Shown one piece after another: positions 43,355 through 53,959 of a DNA stretch of 64,000 nucleotides. The translations under genes were made by a program, and so were the position numbers. Position 1 is the first letter of the stretch. Each line of letters starts with the position of its first letter. A model generated the notes under the pieces. The model did not search any database. It was not told where the DNA came from and saw nothing but the letters and a program-made list of their open reading frames with translations. The stretch covers positions 248,001-312,000 of the forward strand of contig CANLSM010000003.1 in the NCBI GenBank assembly GCA_947493745.1. Direction: 5' to 3'. Origin of the DNA: an uncultured Paracoccaceae bacterium (GTDB lineage: Bacteria; Pseudomonadota; Alphaproteobacteria; Rhodobacterales; Rhodobacteraceae).

Positions 43355-44602
43355 ATGGCGCATTTCCTGTCTCCTCCCGTCGTAAAGCTTGCTGAAGCGA
43401 AGACGCTGCCACTTTGGCGGGGGCCAGTCGCCCTGTTGCTGATCATGGCGGTTGCGGTCCCGCTGTCGTTCTCGGTCTGGGTGGCTGTCCTGCAGAACTT
43501 CGTGATCGAGGTGGGCGGCTTTGATGGATCGGACTGGGGCTGGCTGCAAACCGTGCGAGAGATCCCGGGATTTCTGGCCATCGGCGTGATCGCGATCATC
43601 ATGTTCATCCGCGAGCAGGTGCTGGGGCTGGTGGCACTCGTGATGCTCGGTGCCGCGGTCGCGGTCACGGCCTATTTCCCGGACTTCAAGGGCCTCTTGA
43701 TCACAACGATGATCTCGTCAATCGGGTTTCATTATTTCGAAACCGTCAATCAGTCGCTGCAACTGCAATGGATCGACAAAGCGCGGGCGCCCCAGACGCT
43801 TGGTTGGCTCATGGCGGCAGGCTCCGGTGCGTCGCTTCTGGCCTATACGGCGATTGTCCTGACATGGAAGACGTTTTCGCTGACATATGAATTCGTCTTC
43901 ATGACGGCAGGCCTCGCGACAGTTGCGCTCGCGATCTTCTGCTGGTTTGCCTATCCGCAGTTCGAGGCCCCGACACCCCAGCTCAAGCACATGGTCCTGC
44001 GCAGGCGATACTGGCTTTACTACGCGCTTCAGTTCATGTCGGGCGCGCGGCGTCAGATATTCATTGTCTTCGCAGCCTTCATGATGGTCGAGCGCTTCGG
44101 TTTCGAGGTTCATGAGGTCACAGCGCTTTTTCTGATCAACTTCATTGCCAACATGATCTTCGCCCCGATCATGGGCAAGGCTGTGGCCCATTTCGGCGAA
44201 AGCCGCGCCCTGGTCTTCGAGTATGTCGGGCTGACCTGCGTGTTCCTGGCCTATGGCGGTGTCTACTATTTCGGCTGGGGCGTGGTGATCGCGGCAGCGC
44301 TCTATGTCATTGACCACCTGTTCTTTGCGCTGGCCCTGGCTTTGAAAACCTACTTCCAGAAGATTGCCGACCCGCAGGACATCGCACCGACAGCGGCTGT
44401 GGCCTTCACCATCAATCACATTGCGGCTGTGTTCCTTCCTGCGGCGCTGGGGTATCTCTGGATCGTCTCGCCAGGAATGGTGTTCTGGCTGGCCGCCGGC
44501 ATGGCCATGGTCTCGCTGGGGCTCGCACTTCTGATACCGCGTCACCCGGTGCCAGGTCATGAGACGATCTTCTCCCGCCCCCTGCCCGCAGCCGCCGAAT
44601 GA
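43355..44602 (+). CDS. MFS-type membrane transporter
   Basis: 415-residue protein with about 12 hydrophobic segments and the general look of a major facilitator (LLLIMAVAVPLSFSVWVAV at the first helix, GWLMAAGSGASLLAYTAIV in the middle). The substrate is unknown. The gene overlaps the MATE gene by four bases and follows the TetR regulator by about 90 bases, suggesting an efflux or export unit. Confidence 0.75.
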   Translation: MAHFLSPPVVKLAEAKTLPLWRGPVALLLIMAVAVPLSFSVWVAVLQNFVIEVGGFDGSDWGWLQTVREIPGFLAIGVIAIIMFIREQVLGLVALVMLGAAVAVTAYFPDFKGLLITTMISSIGFHYFETVNQSLQLQWIDKARAPQTLGWLMAAGSGASLLAYTAIVLTWKTFSLTYEFVFMTAGLATVALAIFCWFAYPQFEAPTPQLKHMVLRRRYWLYYALQFMSGARRQIFIVFAAFMMVERFGFEVHEVTALFLINFIANMIFAPIMGKAVAHFGESRALVFEYVGLTCVFLAYGGVYYFGWGVVIAAALYVIDHLFFALALALKTYFQKIADPQDIAPTAAVAFTINHIAAVFLPAALGYLWIVSPGMVFWLAAGMAMVSLGLALLIPRHPVPGHETIFSRPLPAAAE

Positions 44603-45957
44603 GCGAGCAGGGCAAGTTCGTCACCGGCTCGACCATGCGCCATGTGGTCGAGATGACGGTCTCGGGTTCGCTGGGGCTGGTCTTCATGTTTCTGGTCGAT
44701 TTTGCGGCACTCTGGTGGATCAGCCAGCTTGGCGTCGAAACGCTGGTCGCGGCTGTCGGTTTCGCGTGGACAATCCAGTTTGCCGCGATCTCGGTCTCGA
44801 TCGGCTTGATGATCGCCACCGTTGCGCTGGTCAGCCGCACGCTGGGGCAGGGCGACAGGGAAAGGGCGAGACGGCTTGGGACAGCCGCCCTTGCCATCAC
44901 GTTGGTGATCCAGACGCTGGTTGCCGTCCTGATCGCGATCTTCAGTATGGAGATCCTCACGATTTCCGGGGCCGACGGGGAGGCGCGGGACATCGGATCG
45001 CGCTTCCTGATCATCACCATGCCGTCCCTGCCGCTGATGGCCATCGGCATGGTAACCGCCTCGATCCTGCGCGCGACAGGCGACGCCTGGCGGTCAATGG
45101 CGGTCACGATGGGTGGGGGTATCGTCGCGCTCATGGTCGATCCTTTGCTGATCGTGGCAGCCGGGCTCGGCGTCGATGGTGCGGGTTATGCGATCATTAT
45201 CTCAAGGGCCTCAACCGCGATAATCGGATGTTATTTCGTCATCCGGGTCCATAACCTTATGGCTCCGTTCGCGATGCAGGATGTTCGGGACATCTTTCGC
45301 CCCTTCTTCGATATTGCCGTCCCGGCTGTTGCCACACAGATGGCAACGCCCTTTGGCAACTGGATCATCACACGGGAGATCTCCGAATTCGGCGACAGCG
45401 CGGTGGCCGGTTGGGGTGTCGTGACGAGACTGACGATGCTGACCTTCGGCGGCATCTTTGCGCTTTCAGGCGCCATCGGGGGCATCATCGGCCAGAATTA
45501 CGGAGCGGGGCGCATGGACCGCGTGGCTCAGGCCTATGTCGATGCGTTGAAATTCTGTGCGATCTACACCTTCGCCGCCTGGGGCCTGCTCTTTGCGTTT
45601 CAGGGCCCGGTGATCTCCAGCTTCGGTCTGAGTGCCGAGGGGGCAGATACCGTGCGTGCCTTCACCACGCTCGCGGCGGGTGGGTTCCTCTTCACCGGTG
45701 CGCTCTTTGTCTCCAACGCGGCGTTCAACAATCTTGGACGTCCACTCTGGTCGACCTGGGCGAACTGGATCCGCGACGGCATCCTGATGTTCCCGCTGGC
45801 AACCCTCATGGGAGCCTGGCTGGCAGCGCCGGGCGTGATCTATGCGCAGGCTCTGGCGGGTGTGATCACCGGGCTCGGGGCCGGTTTCGTTGGCTGGCGT
45901 TTCGTGAAATCTCTCAATCGGCCCTTGGACGGAACAGCGGGTCGTATTACCTCTTGA
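44599..45957 (+). CDS. MATE-family efflux transporter
   Basis: 452-residue inner-membrane transporter with about 12 helices. MATE features include the paired halves beginning MTVSGSLGLVFMFLVDFAAL and FFDIAVPAVATQMATPFGNW, and the SASILRATGDAWRSMAV-like loop (written here as TASILRATGDAWRSMAVT). Uses an Na+ or H+ gradient to export cationic drugs or metabolites. ATGA overlap with the MFS gene couples translation. Confidence 0.88.
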   Translation: MSEQGKFVTGSTMRHVVEMTVSGSLGLVFMFLVDFAALWWISQLGVETLVAAVGFAWTIQFAAISVSIGLMIATVALVSRTLGQGDRERARRLGTAALAITLVIQTLVAVLIAIFSMEILTISGADGEARDIGSRFLIITMPSLPLMAIGMVTASILRATGDAWRSMAVTMGGGIVALMVDPLLIVAAGLGVDGAGYAIIISRASTAIIGCYFVIRVHNLMAPFAMQDVRDIFRPFFDIAVPAVATQMATPFGNWIITREISEFGDSAVAGWGVVTRLTMLTFGGIFALSGAIGGIIGQNYGAGRMDRVAQAYVDALKFCAIYTFAAWGLLFAFQGPVISSFGLSAEGADTVRAFTTLAAGGFLFTGALFVSNAAFNNLGRPLWSTWANWIRDGILMFPLATLMGAWLAAPGVIYAQALAGVITGLGAGFVGWRFVKSLNRPLDGTAGRITS

Positions 45958-45981
45958 TCCGTAACCTTATGGGAGACGGCA

Positions 45982-46632
45982 ATGCTGTTTGGTCTTGGAA
46001 AGAAAACTGAAATCCCCCGCGCGGACGAGACGTTGCCCGGCAGGCCCGATCCGATACCGACCGCAGAGACACATTTCGTGAACGGCAGACCGCTCAAGGG
46101 GCCGTTTCCCGAAGGCCTGCAACAGGCGATGTTCGGCATGGGCTGTTTCTGGGGTGTGGAGCGGATGTTCTGGGGGCTTGACGGTGTCTATGTCACTGCC
46201 GTGGGGTATGCGGCAGGCAGCACGCCCAACCCCACCTACAAGGAGGTTTGCACCGGCAGGACAGGCCACAACGAGGTGGTGCTCGTGGTCTTCGATCCGA
46301 ATGTGATCAGCTATGACGCCCTGCTGCGGACCTTCTGGGAAGGGCATGACCCGACGCAGGGCATGCGGCAGGGCAATGACCGCGGCACGCAGTACCGGTC
46401 CGGTATCTACGCCTGTTCACCCGAGCAGAAGGCGGCGGCGGAAGCATCCCGCCCGCTTTATCAGGAGCGTCTGGGCGCCTCAGGCTATGGTCCGATCACA
46501 ACGGAAATTATGGACGCGCCCGAGTTCTACTATGCCGAGGACTATCATCAGCAATATCTGGCGAAGAACCCGCAGGGCTATTGCGGTATCGGGGGAACCG
46601 GTGTGACCTGCCCGATCGGGACCGATGCCTGA
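45982..46632 (+). CDS. msrA: Peptide methionine sulfoxide reductase MsrA
   Basis: 216-residue enzyme that reduces methionine-S-sulfoxide. Catalytic Cys in [12 protein letters not shown], conserved GHNEVV and YHQQYL stretches, and C-terminal recycling cysteines in [16 protein letters not shown]. No signal peptide, so cytoplasmic. The N-terminal 45 residues are the usual extension. GGGAG before ATG. Confidence 0.95.
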   Translation: MLFGLGKKTEIPRADETLPGRPDPIPTAETHFVNGRPLKGPFPEGLQQAMFGMGCFWGVERMFWGLDGVYVTAVGYAAGSTPNPTYKEVCTGRTGHNEVVLVVFDPNVISYDALLRTFWEGHDPTQGMRQGNDRGTQYRSGIYACSPEQKAAAEASRPLYQERLGASGYGPITTEIMDAPEFYYAEDYHQQYLAKNPQGYCGIGGTGVTCPIGTDA

Positions 46633-46690
46633 TCCTTGACGCGCCGGGCGCATCCGCCTATCGGGGCGATGAAGCCGCGAAGGACCGGAT

Positions 46691-47560
46691 ATGCCCACAT
46701 TCACTGCCCTGACAACTCTGCAAGGTCGCCGGGACGCCGAAGCTCTGGGCGAAGCGCTTGAACGGCTTGAGCCCGAACCGACAGGCATCGGTGTTTTCGA
46801 GGTCGAGGATGGCTCTGGTCTCTGGGAAGTGGGCGGTTATTTCACCGCTCGTCCCGACGAGGCCGGACTTGCGCTTCTCGCAGCAATCCATGGGGCAAAA
46901 CCGTTCGCGGTCTCAAAGCTGGAAGAGCGTGACTGGGTCGCTCAGGTCCGTCGGGAACTGACACCGGTCGAAGCGGGCCGTTTCTGGGTTTATGGCGGGC
47001 ATGATGAAGACCGGTTGCCATCGAACCGCATAGGTCTCAGGATCGAGGCAGCCATGGCCTTCGGTACGGGGCATCATGGAACGACCCAGGGTTGCCTGAC
47101 GGCCTTTGATGTGTTGCTGCGCCAGGGCCTCTATCCGTCAAATGTTGCCGATATCGGTTGCGGCACCGGCGTGTTGGCAATGGCCGCGGCCAAGGTGTTG
47201 CCAGCCAATGTCGTGGCCAGCGACATCGATCCGATTGCCGCCGCAACGGCACGGGCCAATATGCAGGCCAACACACTGGGTGTTCGGGTGCGGTGCCTGA
47301 CATCTGTCGGCTTCCGGCACCCCGATCTGAGACGATCCGCCCCCTTCGATCTGGTGTTCGCAAATATTCTTGCACGTCCGCTGAAACGTCTTGCCCCCGA
47401 TATGGCGAAGTTCACCGGGCCGGGTGCACGGATCATCCTCTCGGGGATACTCAACCGCCAGGCCCGCTCGGTTGAGGCGGTCTACGCCGGCTGGGGCATG
47501 ACGGTCGAGAGACGGCGGTCAATTGGCGAATGGACAACCCTCACGCTTGTGAGATGTTGA
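46691..47560 (+). CDS. prmA: Ribosomal protein L11 methyltransferase
   Basis: 289-residue SAM methyltransferase that trimethylates L11. SAM motif VADIGCGTGVLAMAAAKVL, ASDIDPIAAATARANMQAN, and the catalytic NILARPL with the preceding FAFGTGHHGTTQGCL-like loop (AMAFGTGHHGTTQGCL). N-terminal L11-binding domain is present. Short gap of 58 bases after msrA. Confidence 0.93.
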   Translation: MPTFTALTTLQGRRDAEALGEALERLEPEPTGIGVFEVEDGSGLWEVGGYFTARPDEAGLALLAAIHGAKPFAVSKLEERDWVAQVRRELTPVEAGRFWVYGGHDEDRLPSNRIGLRIEAAMAFGTGHHGTTQGCLTAFDVLLRQGLYPSNVADIGCGTGVLAMAAAKVLPANVVASDIDPIAAATARANMQANTLGVRVRCLTSVGFRHPDLRRSAPFDLVFANILARPLKRLAPDMAKFTGPGARIILSGILNRQARSVEAVYAGWGMTVERRRSIGEWTTLTLVRC

Positions 47561-47578
47561 CTGCCCGAAGAGTATTTT

Positions 47579-47650
47579 GCCTCCGGCGGGGATATTTGAG
47601 GAAAGACGAAGGCGCGCCTTCTTTTTGGCTTAAATATCCCCGCCGGAGGC
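47579..47650. repeat. Inverted repeat with nested terminator-like hairpin
   Basis: 19-base perfect arms at 47579-47597 and 47632-47650 (GCCTCCGGCGGGGATATTT and its complement). The 34-base centre holds the perfect 14-base palindrome GAAGGCGCGCCTTC at 47608-47621 followed by TTTTT. The right arm is identical to 13789-13807. It separates convergent prmA and the DUF1127 gene and could terminate both. Confidence 0.8.
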
Positions 47651-47666
47651 GGCCCATACATTGCGG

Positions 47667-47888
47667 TCAGAAGCGACGGCCCATTTGTGCCGCAATCTCT
47701 TCGATCATGTTGCGGTTGAGGCCCATATCGCTGAGCTCACGGTCAGACAGCGCACGCAGCATGGCATCTGTTTTGCGGCGGGAGTTCCAATTATGCAGCG
47801 CCTCTCCGACCGAGTAGACGAATGTGATGATCCGGTGCAGCGCGACTGCGCCGAAAGGCGCCGGGCGGGATGTGTCGTAAAGAGCCAT
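47667..47888 (-). CDS. DUF1127 small protein
   Basis: 73-residue protein. The C-terminal DUF1127 (YjiS-like) motif is complete: LRALSDRELSDMGLNRNMIEEIA. Such small proteins in alphaproteobacteria have been linked to RNA turnover or nutrient stress. Start at ATG 47888, six bases after GGAGG; the longer ORF upstream is not supported. Divergent from ruvC. Confidence 0.88.
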   Translation of the reverse strand: MALYDTSRPAPFGAVALHRIITFVYSVGEALHNWNSRRKTDAMLRALSDRELSDMGLNRNMIEEIAAQMGRRF

Positions 47889-48115
47889 TTGGCACCTCCA
47901 GAAATGGATGTATCGCCCAGGGCGATTGTTCTGAGCCGCTACTGGTCCAAAATTCCGTGTGCCGCAACACCGAAGAATGCATGCCCCATATGCGCTCTTT
48001 GCATGGGTTGTCCCGGAGACCAGCAATCGAACCCGGTCAAGACAGCTTTCCACATGTTCCTGTTTCGTGCTAAGAGCGGGACTAATAATAATTTGAGGCT
48101 GGGAGCAGGACAGAA

Positions 48116-48622
48116 ATGCGGGTCATCGGCATAGATCCGGGATTGCGTCGGATGGGTTGGGGGGTTGTCGAGGTATCGGGCACCAAGCTCTCCCATCTCG
48201 GAAATGGCGTGTGTCTTTCCGAAGGGCGGGATCTGGGTCGCAGGCTATGTGTCCTGCATGAACAGCTAACCGATATTATGACGCGGTTTGCACCTGATGC
48301 GGCCGCTGTGGAGCAGACTTTCGTGAACAAGGATGCTGTCGGCACGCTGAAGCTCGGCCAGGCGCGGGGGATCGCGATGCTGGTGCCGGCGCAGGCCGGG
48401 CTGGATGTGGCAGAGTATGCGCCCAATGCGGTGAAGAAGGTTGTGGTCGGTGTCGGACATGCGGACAAGCGGCAGGTTGAACACATGGTGAAACTTCAGT
48501 TTCCGGGCATCGAGCTTGCCGGGGCGGATGCCGCCGATGCGCTTGCGATTGCAATGTGCCATGCGCATCATGCGCGGTTCGCCGGGCGGCTTGAGGCTGC
48601 TGTTGCAAAGGCGCAGGCATGA
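48116..48622 (+). CDS. ruvC: Holliday junction resolvase RuvC
   Basis: 168-residue endonuclease that cuts Holliday junctions. Catalytic acids: Asp7 in GIDPGL, Glu in VEQTF, and Asp pair in [15 protein letters not shown]. First gene of ruvCAB; stop overlaps the ruvA start (ATGA). Confidence 0.97.
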   Translation: MRVIGIDPGLRRMGWGVVEVSGTKLSHLGNGVCLSEGRDLGRRLCVLHEQLTDIMTRFAPDAAAVEQTFVNKDAVGTLKLGQARGIAMLVPAQAGLDVAEYAPNAVKKVVVGVGHADKRQVEHMVKLQFPGIELAGADAADALAIAMCHAHHARFAGRLEAAVAKAQA

Positions 48623-49296
48623 TTGGCAAGATCGCCGGGCGGGTTGACTATCGCGGATCCGATCACGTGCTGATCGACACGGGCGGTGTTGGATATCTTG
48701 TCTACTGCTCGGACAGGACGCTCGCGATGCTGCCCGCGACGGGTGGAGCAGTTGCGCTTTATACCGAGCTGGTCGTGCGCGAGGATTTGCTTCAACTCTA
48801 TGGGTTTCCGACCCTGATCGAGAAGGAATGGCATCGACTTCTGACATCGGTTCAGGGCGTCGGCGCAAAGGCGGCCATGGCCATTCTGGGGACACTGGGT
48901 CCTGAGGGTGTTGGGCGGGCGATCGCCCTGGGCGACATGACGGCGATCAAGTCGGCGCCGGGGGTCGGGCCAAAGCTTGCCCAGCGTGTGACCCATGAGT
49001 TGCGGGATAAGGCGGCGTCGGTCATGGCGATGGGAGCGGCGGACCAACCGGCCATGGTTTCAGGAGATCCTGAAACCCCGCGGGTCCCCGCGGCTCAGCC
49101 GCCAGCGGCTGAGATGGCCTCCCGTGGCGCTCCTTCGGCTGCTGCGGCGCAGGCGGATGCCTTATCGGCCCTTCTCAATCTGGGCTACGGCCAGGGCGAA
49201 GCTGCGGGCGCTGTGGCGGAAGCCGGTTCGGGCGGTGATCTGACAGCCTCTGAATTGATCCGCGCGGCCCTGAAGCTGCTGGCCCCGAAAGGATAG
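48619..49296 (+). CDS. ruvA: Holliday junction branch migration protein RuvA
   Basis: 225-residue tetrameric junction-binding subunit. N-terminal OB domain ([20 protein letters not shown]), helix-hairpin-helix pair ([20 protein letters not shown] and [20 protein letters not shown]), and C-terminal RuvB-binding domain ([19 protein letters not shown]). A longer than usual Pro/Ala linker of about 40 residues. Two bases before ruvB. Confidence 0.95.
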   Translation: MIGKIAGRVDYRGSDHVLIDTGGVGYLVYCSDRTLAMLPATGGAVALYTELVVREDLLQLYGFPTLIEKEWHRLLTSVQGVGAKAAMAILGTLGPEGVGRAIALGDMTAIKSAPGVGPKLAQRVTHELRDKAASVMAMGAADQPAMVSGDPETPRVPAAQPPAAEMASRGAPSAAAAQADALSALLNLGYGQGEAAGAVAEAGSGGDLTASELIRAALKLLAPKG

Positions 49297-49297
49297 C

Positions 49298-50332
49298 ATG
49301 AGCGAGCCGGACCCCACCTTGCGCCCCGAAGAGCGCCCCGAGGATGCGGATCGTGCATTGCGCCCGCAAACCCTGGACGAGTTCGTCGGGCAGAAAGCTG
49401 CCCGTGCCAATCTGGCGGTTTTCATTGAAAGTGCGCGGCGGCGTGGGCAGGCGATGGATCATACGCTGTTCTATGGCCCTCCCGGCCTCGGCAAGACCAC
49501 GCTTGCGCAGATCATGTCGCGCGAGCTTGGGGTGAATTTCCGGATGACCTCCGGCCCGGTTCTGGCCAAGGCCGGCGATCTGGCCGCGATCCTGACAAAC
49601 CTCGATGCGCGCGACGTGCTGTTCATCGACGAGATCCATCGGCTCAATCCGGCAGTCGAGGAGGTTCTCTACCCCGCCCTTGAGGACTTCGAGCTTGATC
49701 TGGTGATCGGCGAGGGGCCGGCTGCGCGCACCGTGCGCATCGACCTGCAACCCTTCACACTTGTCGGGGCGACGACGCGGTTGGGGTTGTTGACGACACC
49801 GCTTCGAGATCGGTTCGGCATTCCGACCCGGCTTGAGTTCTACGAGGTCGATGAACTGATTCAGATTGTCGAGCGTGGTGCCCGACTGATGCAGGCCGAT
49901 GCGACACCTGATGGCGCGCGCGAGATTGCGCGCAGGGCGCGGGGGACGCCGCGCATTGCCGGGCGGCTTCTGCGTCGCGTGGTCGATTTCGCGCTTGTTG
50001 AAGGCAATGGCCGGGTCGACCAGCAGATTGCCGACATGGCGCTGCGACGGCTGGGGGTAGACGATCTGGGGCTCGATGGGGCGGACCGACGCTATCTCAG
50101 TCTGCTGGCGGAGAACTATGGTGGCGGTCCGGTCGGCGTCGAGACCATCGCTGCGGCCCTGTCGGAGGCGCGTGACGCCATCGAGGAGGTGATCGAACCC
50201 TTCCTCTTGCAGCAGGGCCTGATCCAGCGAACCCCGCGCGGGCGAATGCTGGCGGCGAAGGCTTGGAAACATCTGGGGCTCAGCGCGCCCAAACCGGTCG
50301 GACAATCCGATTTCTTCGAGAGCGGATCATGA
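49298..50332 (+). CDS. ruvB: Holliday junction branch migration ATPase RuvB
   Basis: 344-residue AAA+ motor. Walker [13 protein letters not shown], Walker [12 protein letters not shown], sensor and arginine finger region [18 protein letters not shown], and the winged helix end ([20 protein letters not shown]). Its stop overlaps the next start by four bases. Confidence 0.97.
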   Translation: MSEPDPTLRPEERPEDADRALRPQTLDEFVGQKAARANLAVFIESARRRGQAMDHTLFYGPPGLGKTTLAQIMSRELGVNFRMTSGPVLAKAGDLAAILTNLDARDVLFIDEIHRLNPAVEEVLYPALEDFELDLVIGEGPAARTVRIDLQPFTLVGATTRLGLLTTPLRDRFGIPTRLEFYEVDELIQIVERGARLMQADATPDGAREIARRARGTPRIAGRLLRRVVDFALVEGNGRVDQQIADMALRRLGVDDLGLDGADRRYLSLLAENYGGGPVGVETIAAALSEARDAIEEVIEPFLLQQGLIQRTPRGRMLAAKAWKHLGLSAPKPVGQSDFFESGS

Positions 50333-50973
50333 CGCCTGACGAGGTCGAAGCCTGTTTCACCCGTTCGGATGGCAGCTTCCGCTTTGCCAGATGGAACCGG
50401 CCGCTGGCACCGGTGATCTTCGGCACCGATGATGCTTCACTCACGCCGCTGAAGGACGCAATCCGAACGACCGCCTTTATCGCCAATCTGGACGTGGTGG
50501 AGACCGATCCCGAACTCGGCGCAAACTTCCTGATGTTTTTCTGTCAACGCTGGGCGGAGTTGTCCGACATTCCCAATCTGGATCGGCTGATACCCGACTT
50601 TGCGGCGCTCATCGACCGGCTGGGGCAGGCTGGGGCCAATCAGTATCGCAGTTTCTCGTTCGATGCGGATGGTGCGATCAAGCTTTGCGTGATCCTGTTG
50701 CGTTACGATGAGGCGCTTTCGGTGGTCTCGGCGCAAACGCTGGCGACAGCACAGACGATCCAGAGCCTGCTGCTCTGGTCTGACAAGGCCTTCATGGAGA
50801 AAAGCCCGATAGCGATGGTTGCCGGGCAGGATATTGCGGTGGTTGCCCCGGACATCGCCGCGCTCACGCGGGCTGCTTACGACAAGACGCTGCCCGATCA
50901 GACCACGGACCCCAGCCTTGCCCTGCGCCTCGCCCCGCGCGTTTCGCGACTGCTGGAGCCGGTATCCCGATGA
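50329..50973 (+). CDS. Hypothetical protein between ruvB and ybgC
   Basis: 214-residue cytoplasmic protein, family not identified. N-terminus [24 protein letters not shown]; no signal peptide or helix pair. Overlaps ruvB and ybgC by four bases each, so it is in the same operon. The position and length appear typical of Rhodobacterales. Confidence 0.72.
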   Translation: MTPDEVEACFTRSDGSFRFARWNRPLAPVIFGTDDASLTPLKDAIRTTAFIANLDVVETDPELGANFLMFFCQRWAELSDIPNLDRLIPDFAALIDRLGQAGANQYRSFSFDADGAIKLCVILLRYDEALSVVSAQTLATAQTIQSLLLWSDKAFMEKSPIAMVAGQDIAVVAPDIAALTRAAYDKTLPDQTTDPSLALRLAPRVSRLLEPVSR

Positions 50974-51368
50974 CCCACCGTTTCGATCTGCGCGTCTATT
51001 ACGAGGATACCGACATGGCCGGTATCGTCTACTATGCGAATTATCTGAAATACCTGGAACGGGGCCGGTCCGAGGCGGTGCGCGAGGCCGGAATTGACCA
51101 GAACGCATTGCGCGATGCGGGCCTTGCCTTTGCGGTGCGCCGGGTCGAGATCGATTATCTGCTTCCGGGGCGGTTCGAGGATGTCCTGACGGTCTCGACC
51201 CGCACCATCCGGGTCGGAGCGGCGACCTTTGAGGTCGCACAGGATATTCATCGGGACGATCAGCATTTGATACATGCTGACATAAAAATTGCACTGATCT
51301 CCCTGGAGGGAAAAGTTCAACGTTTTCCGATGGATATACGCGAAACCCTGCTCGCCACAGGGTCGTGA
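50970..51368 (+). CDS. ybgC: Tol-Pal-associated acyl-CoA thioesterase
   Basis: 132-residue hotdog-fold thioesterase. The active-site region YYEDTDMAGIVYYANYLKYLERGRSE carries the 4-HBT family Asp; it is quoted here as YYEDTDMAGIVYYANYLKY. Hydrolyses short acyl-CoAs and often precedes tolQ. A 127-base gap with an AATTCC/GGAATT dyad (51386-51399) separates it from tolQ, which may hold the tol promoter. Confidence 0.92.
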   Translation: MTHRFDLRVYYEDTDMAGIVYYANYLKYLERGRSEAVREAGIDQNALRDAGLAFAVRRVEIDYLLPGRFEDVLTVSTRTIRVGAATFEVAQDIHRDDQHLIHADIKIALISLEGKVQRFPMDIRETLLATGS

Positions 51369-51495
51369 TCCGCCCAAATATGGACAATTCCAAGGAATTT
51401 CGCCACAAACCCGTCAAACTAGAGTAGTTTAAGTCGCAAGTCGGCATTTGAGACCGGCTATGACTTGGCATAACGCGAGTAGATGAGCAGGCGAA

Positions 51496-52200
51496 ATGGA
51501 AACTGAAGCACTGGCAGCGGCCAGGGAAATTGATTTTTCCCTTGTGGCTCTTTTTATGCGCGCAACCCTGACCGTGAAGATTGTGATGGTGGTTCTCATC
51601 ATGGCATCTTTCTGGTCCTGGGCGATTATCATTCAAAAACACATCAACTACCGCAGGGCGAAGGCTGACGCGCGGGAGTTCGAGGACGCGTTCTGGTCCG
51701 GTCAGCCTCTTGATCAGGTCTATGAGCAGGTCAAGGACGATCCCAATGGCGGTTCCGAGAAGATCTTTGCCGCAGGCATGCGGGAATGGCGACGCTCTCA
51801 CCGTGGCGATGGCGGGCTGATCGCGGGTGCATCCGCGCGTATCGATCGGGCGATGAACGTCACGATCGGCCGCGAAAGCGATGACATCAACAACGGGCTG
51901 ACCTTTCTGGCGACGGTCGGGTCGATCTCGCCTTTCGTGGGGCTGTTCGGAACGGTCTGGGGCATCAAGCATGCCTTTGAGGAGATTGCCATCCAGCAGA
52001 GCACCAGTTTGGCCGTTGTGGCACCCGGGATTGCCGAGGCGCTTCTGGCAACCGCGCTGGGGCTTCTGGCGGCCATTCCGGCGGTCGTGTTCTACAACAA
52101 GCTTTCGGGTGATGCCGAGAAGATCACCGGTCGGCAGGAGGCATTTGCCGACGAGTTTGCGATGATCCTGTCGCGTCAGCTCGAAAAGCCGGAGGCCTGA
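51496..52200 (+). CDS. tolQ: Tol-Pal energiser TolQ
   Basis: 234-residue inner-membrane proton-channel subunit (ExbB/MotA family). Three transmembrane helices: residues about 20-42, 135-160 and 170-195. Core GLTFLATVGSISPFVGLFGT and LLATALGLLAAIPAVVFYNK. Works with TolR and TolA to power the outer-membrane constriction in division. Confidence 0.95.
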   Translation: METEALAAAREIDFSLVALFMRATLTVKIVMVVLIMASFWSWAIIIQKHINYRRAKADAREFEDAFWSGQPLDQVYEQVKDDPNGGSEKIFAAGMREWRRSHRGDGGLIAGASARIDRAMNVTIGRESDDINNGLTFLATVGSISPFVGLFGTVWGIKHAFEEIAIQQSTSLAVVAPGIAEALLATALGLLAAIPAVVFYNKLSGDAEKITGRQEAFADEFAMILSRQLEKPEA

Positions 52201-52203
52201 GGC

Positions 52204-52671
52204 ATGGGTGCCAACCTCATGGAGCGGGGAAGCGCGTCCAGGCGGTCCCGCCGCTCGGCGCGCAAGCCGATGTCAGAGATCAACGTCACGCCTTTCGTGG
52301 ATGTGATGCTGGTTCTGCTGATCATCTTCATGGTGGCCGCACCGCTTCTGACGGTCGGTGTTCCGATCGAGTTGCCCGAAACCGCGGCCGAGCCGCTGCC
52401 GCAGGAGGATCAGGAGCCGCTGGCGATTACCCTGACCGCCGATGGGCAGGTGCTGTTGCAGGCCGAGGAACTGCCACGCGGGCAGTTGATCCCCAAACTC
52501 AGGGCGCTTGCTGCCACCCGCACCGATGACAAGATTTTCCTGCGTGCCGATGGTGCCGTCCCCTATTCGGAGGTCGCGATCATCATGGGCGCGCTCAACA
52601 ATGCGGGCTTCAACAGCATCGGTCTGGTTACTGATGGTGGTGGCCCGACATTGAATGAGGAAGGGAACTGA
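52204..52671 (+). CDS. tolR: Tol-Pal protein TolR
   Basis: 155-residue ExbD-family protein with one N-terminal helix (VDVMLVLLIIFMVAAPLL) including the conserved Asp in NVTPFVDVMLVLL, then a periplasmic domain. Forms the channel with TolQ. The end overlaps an alternative TolA start. Confidence 0.94.
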   Translation: MGANLMERGSASRRSRRSARKPMSEINVTPFVDVMLVLLIIFMVAAPLLTVGVPIELPETAAEPLPQEDQEPLAITLTADGQVLLQAEELPRGQLIPKLRALAATRTDDKIFLRADGAVPYSEVAIIMGALNNAGFNSIGLVTDGGGPTLNEEGN

Positions 52672-52678
52672 TACGGCG

Positions 52679-53959
52679 ATGAAAACCGGGGTGGTCCTTT
52701 CGGGTGCGTTGCATGGCGGCTTCATAGCCGTTGTCGTGCTCGGTCTGCCGTGGTTAAACACTGACCGCGCGAACATGGAGGAGGTCACGACGGTCTCCAT
52801 CATCGATGCAGCAGAGCTGGATGCGATGACCTCCAGCGCGCCGGAAGCGCCCGCCTTTGAGCCCGACGAGATTTCGGCACCCAGTTTCGAGGAAGATGCG
52901 GGCGATCCTCCAGAGATGGATTTTGCGCCCATTGCGACCGTCAAGGATGATGTCGAAGCGCCGTCCGAACAGGACGAGGAAGCTGATCTCACGGCGGTTG
53001 CGACCCGCCTCAGCAATGTCGAGGTGCAGGCCGAGGTCGAGACCCAGGACGAGGTTGCACTCGATCAGTTGAGCAGCCTGACCATGCCGTCCAGTCCGGG
53101 CAGTGATCTCGCCATCAGCCGTCCGCAGGCGCCCAGCTTGTCCGCCCGTCCGCCGGCGCCGCGTCCGTCCGAGGTGATCAGCGTGCCCAATCCGCCGTCG
53201 CTGCGCGATACGCCGCCGTCGCGCGAGACGGTTGAGGAAACCGTGCCCGAGGAAACCACCGAGGATGTCGCGGCCATTGAACCGGATGAGGCAACGTCGC
53301 CTGAGGAAAGCACGCCGGAAGTGACCCCCGACGAGCCGAATGGTGAACCGGAGGGTCTTATCCAGCAATCCGCACGGCCGATTGTACGCCCGCGGAATTT
53401 CGAGGCTCAACTGGCCAAGAAAGAGAAAGAGCGTCTGGCCGAGATCGAAGCCGCCGAAGCCGCCGAACGCGAGCGCATCGAGGCCGAGGAAGAAGAGGCA
53501 GAAGCCGCAAGGCTTGCGCAAGAGCAGGCTGACGCCGAAGCGGCTGAAATCGCCGCCGCTCTTGCCGAGGTTGGCAGCAACAAATCCGGCGATGACGCAC
53601 CGGCGGAAGCGGCCTCATCCGAGGAATTGCCGCTTGGCCCGCCGATCGATGCAGGTTCGGAGAACGCCTTTATCGCGCAGCTCAGCGGCTGCTGGAATTT
53701 TGACCCCGGCATGCAGAATGCCGCCGAAATGGTGGTCACCATGGAGTTTAATATGAACCCCGACGGCTCCGTGGTACAGGGCTCGATCAAAGCTCTGTCG
53801 CCGCCGGATGCACCGGGGATCAAGACGGCCATCACAAATGCGCGTGCGGCTATTGTTCTTTGCGAAGGCGCGGGCTACCCGCTGCCTTCCGAAAGCTACG
53901 GAAGATGGAAGACAACGCGGGTCACATTCGATCCGAGCAAGGGGTCCCTGAGCTGGTAG
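52679..53959 (+). CDS. tolA: TolA-like protein
   Basis: 426-residue bridge between inner and outer membrane. Start [21 protein letters not shown] gives a short N-terminal helix; an ATG eight codons earlier overlaps tolR. Middle domain is Pro/Glu/Ala-rich; a long Glu/Ala helix (about residues 240-300) and a C-terminal TolA/TonB-like domain ([41 protein letters not shown]). Identified by operon position and layout more than identity. Confidence 0.82.
   Translation: MKTGVVLSGALHGGFIAVVVLGLPWLNTDRANMEEVTTVSIIDAAELDAMTSSAPEAPAFEPDEISAPSFEEDAGDPPEMDFAPIATVKDDVEAPSEQDEEADLTAVATRLSNVEVQAEVETQDEVALDQLSSLTMPSSPGSDLAISRPQAPSLSARPPAPRPSEVISVPNPPSLRDTPPSRETVEETVPEETTEDVAAIEPDEATSPEESTPEVTPDEPNGEPEGLIQQSARPIVRPRNFEAQLAKKEKERLAEIEAAEAAERERIEAEEEEAEAARLAQEQADAEAAEIAAALAEVGSNKSGDDAPAEAASSEELPLGPPIDAGSENAFIAQLSGCWNFDPGMQNAAEMVVTMEFNMNPDGSVVQGSIKALSPPDAPGIKTAITNARAAIVLCEGAGYPLPSESYGRWKTTRVTFDPSKGSLSW

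Noticed and set aside
44412-45134. Minus-strand ORF over the MATE gene
   Set aside because: Shadow ORF rich in Arg/Ser/Thr; no domain and antisense to a real transporter.
48053-48115. SOS (LexA) box before ruvC
   Set aside because: A GTTC occurs but the GTTC-N7-GTTC pattern of alphaproteobacterial LexA is not complete.
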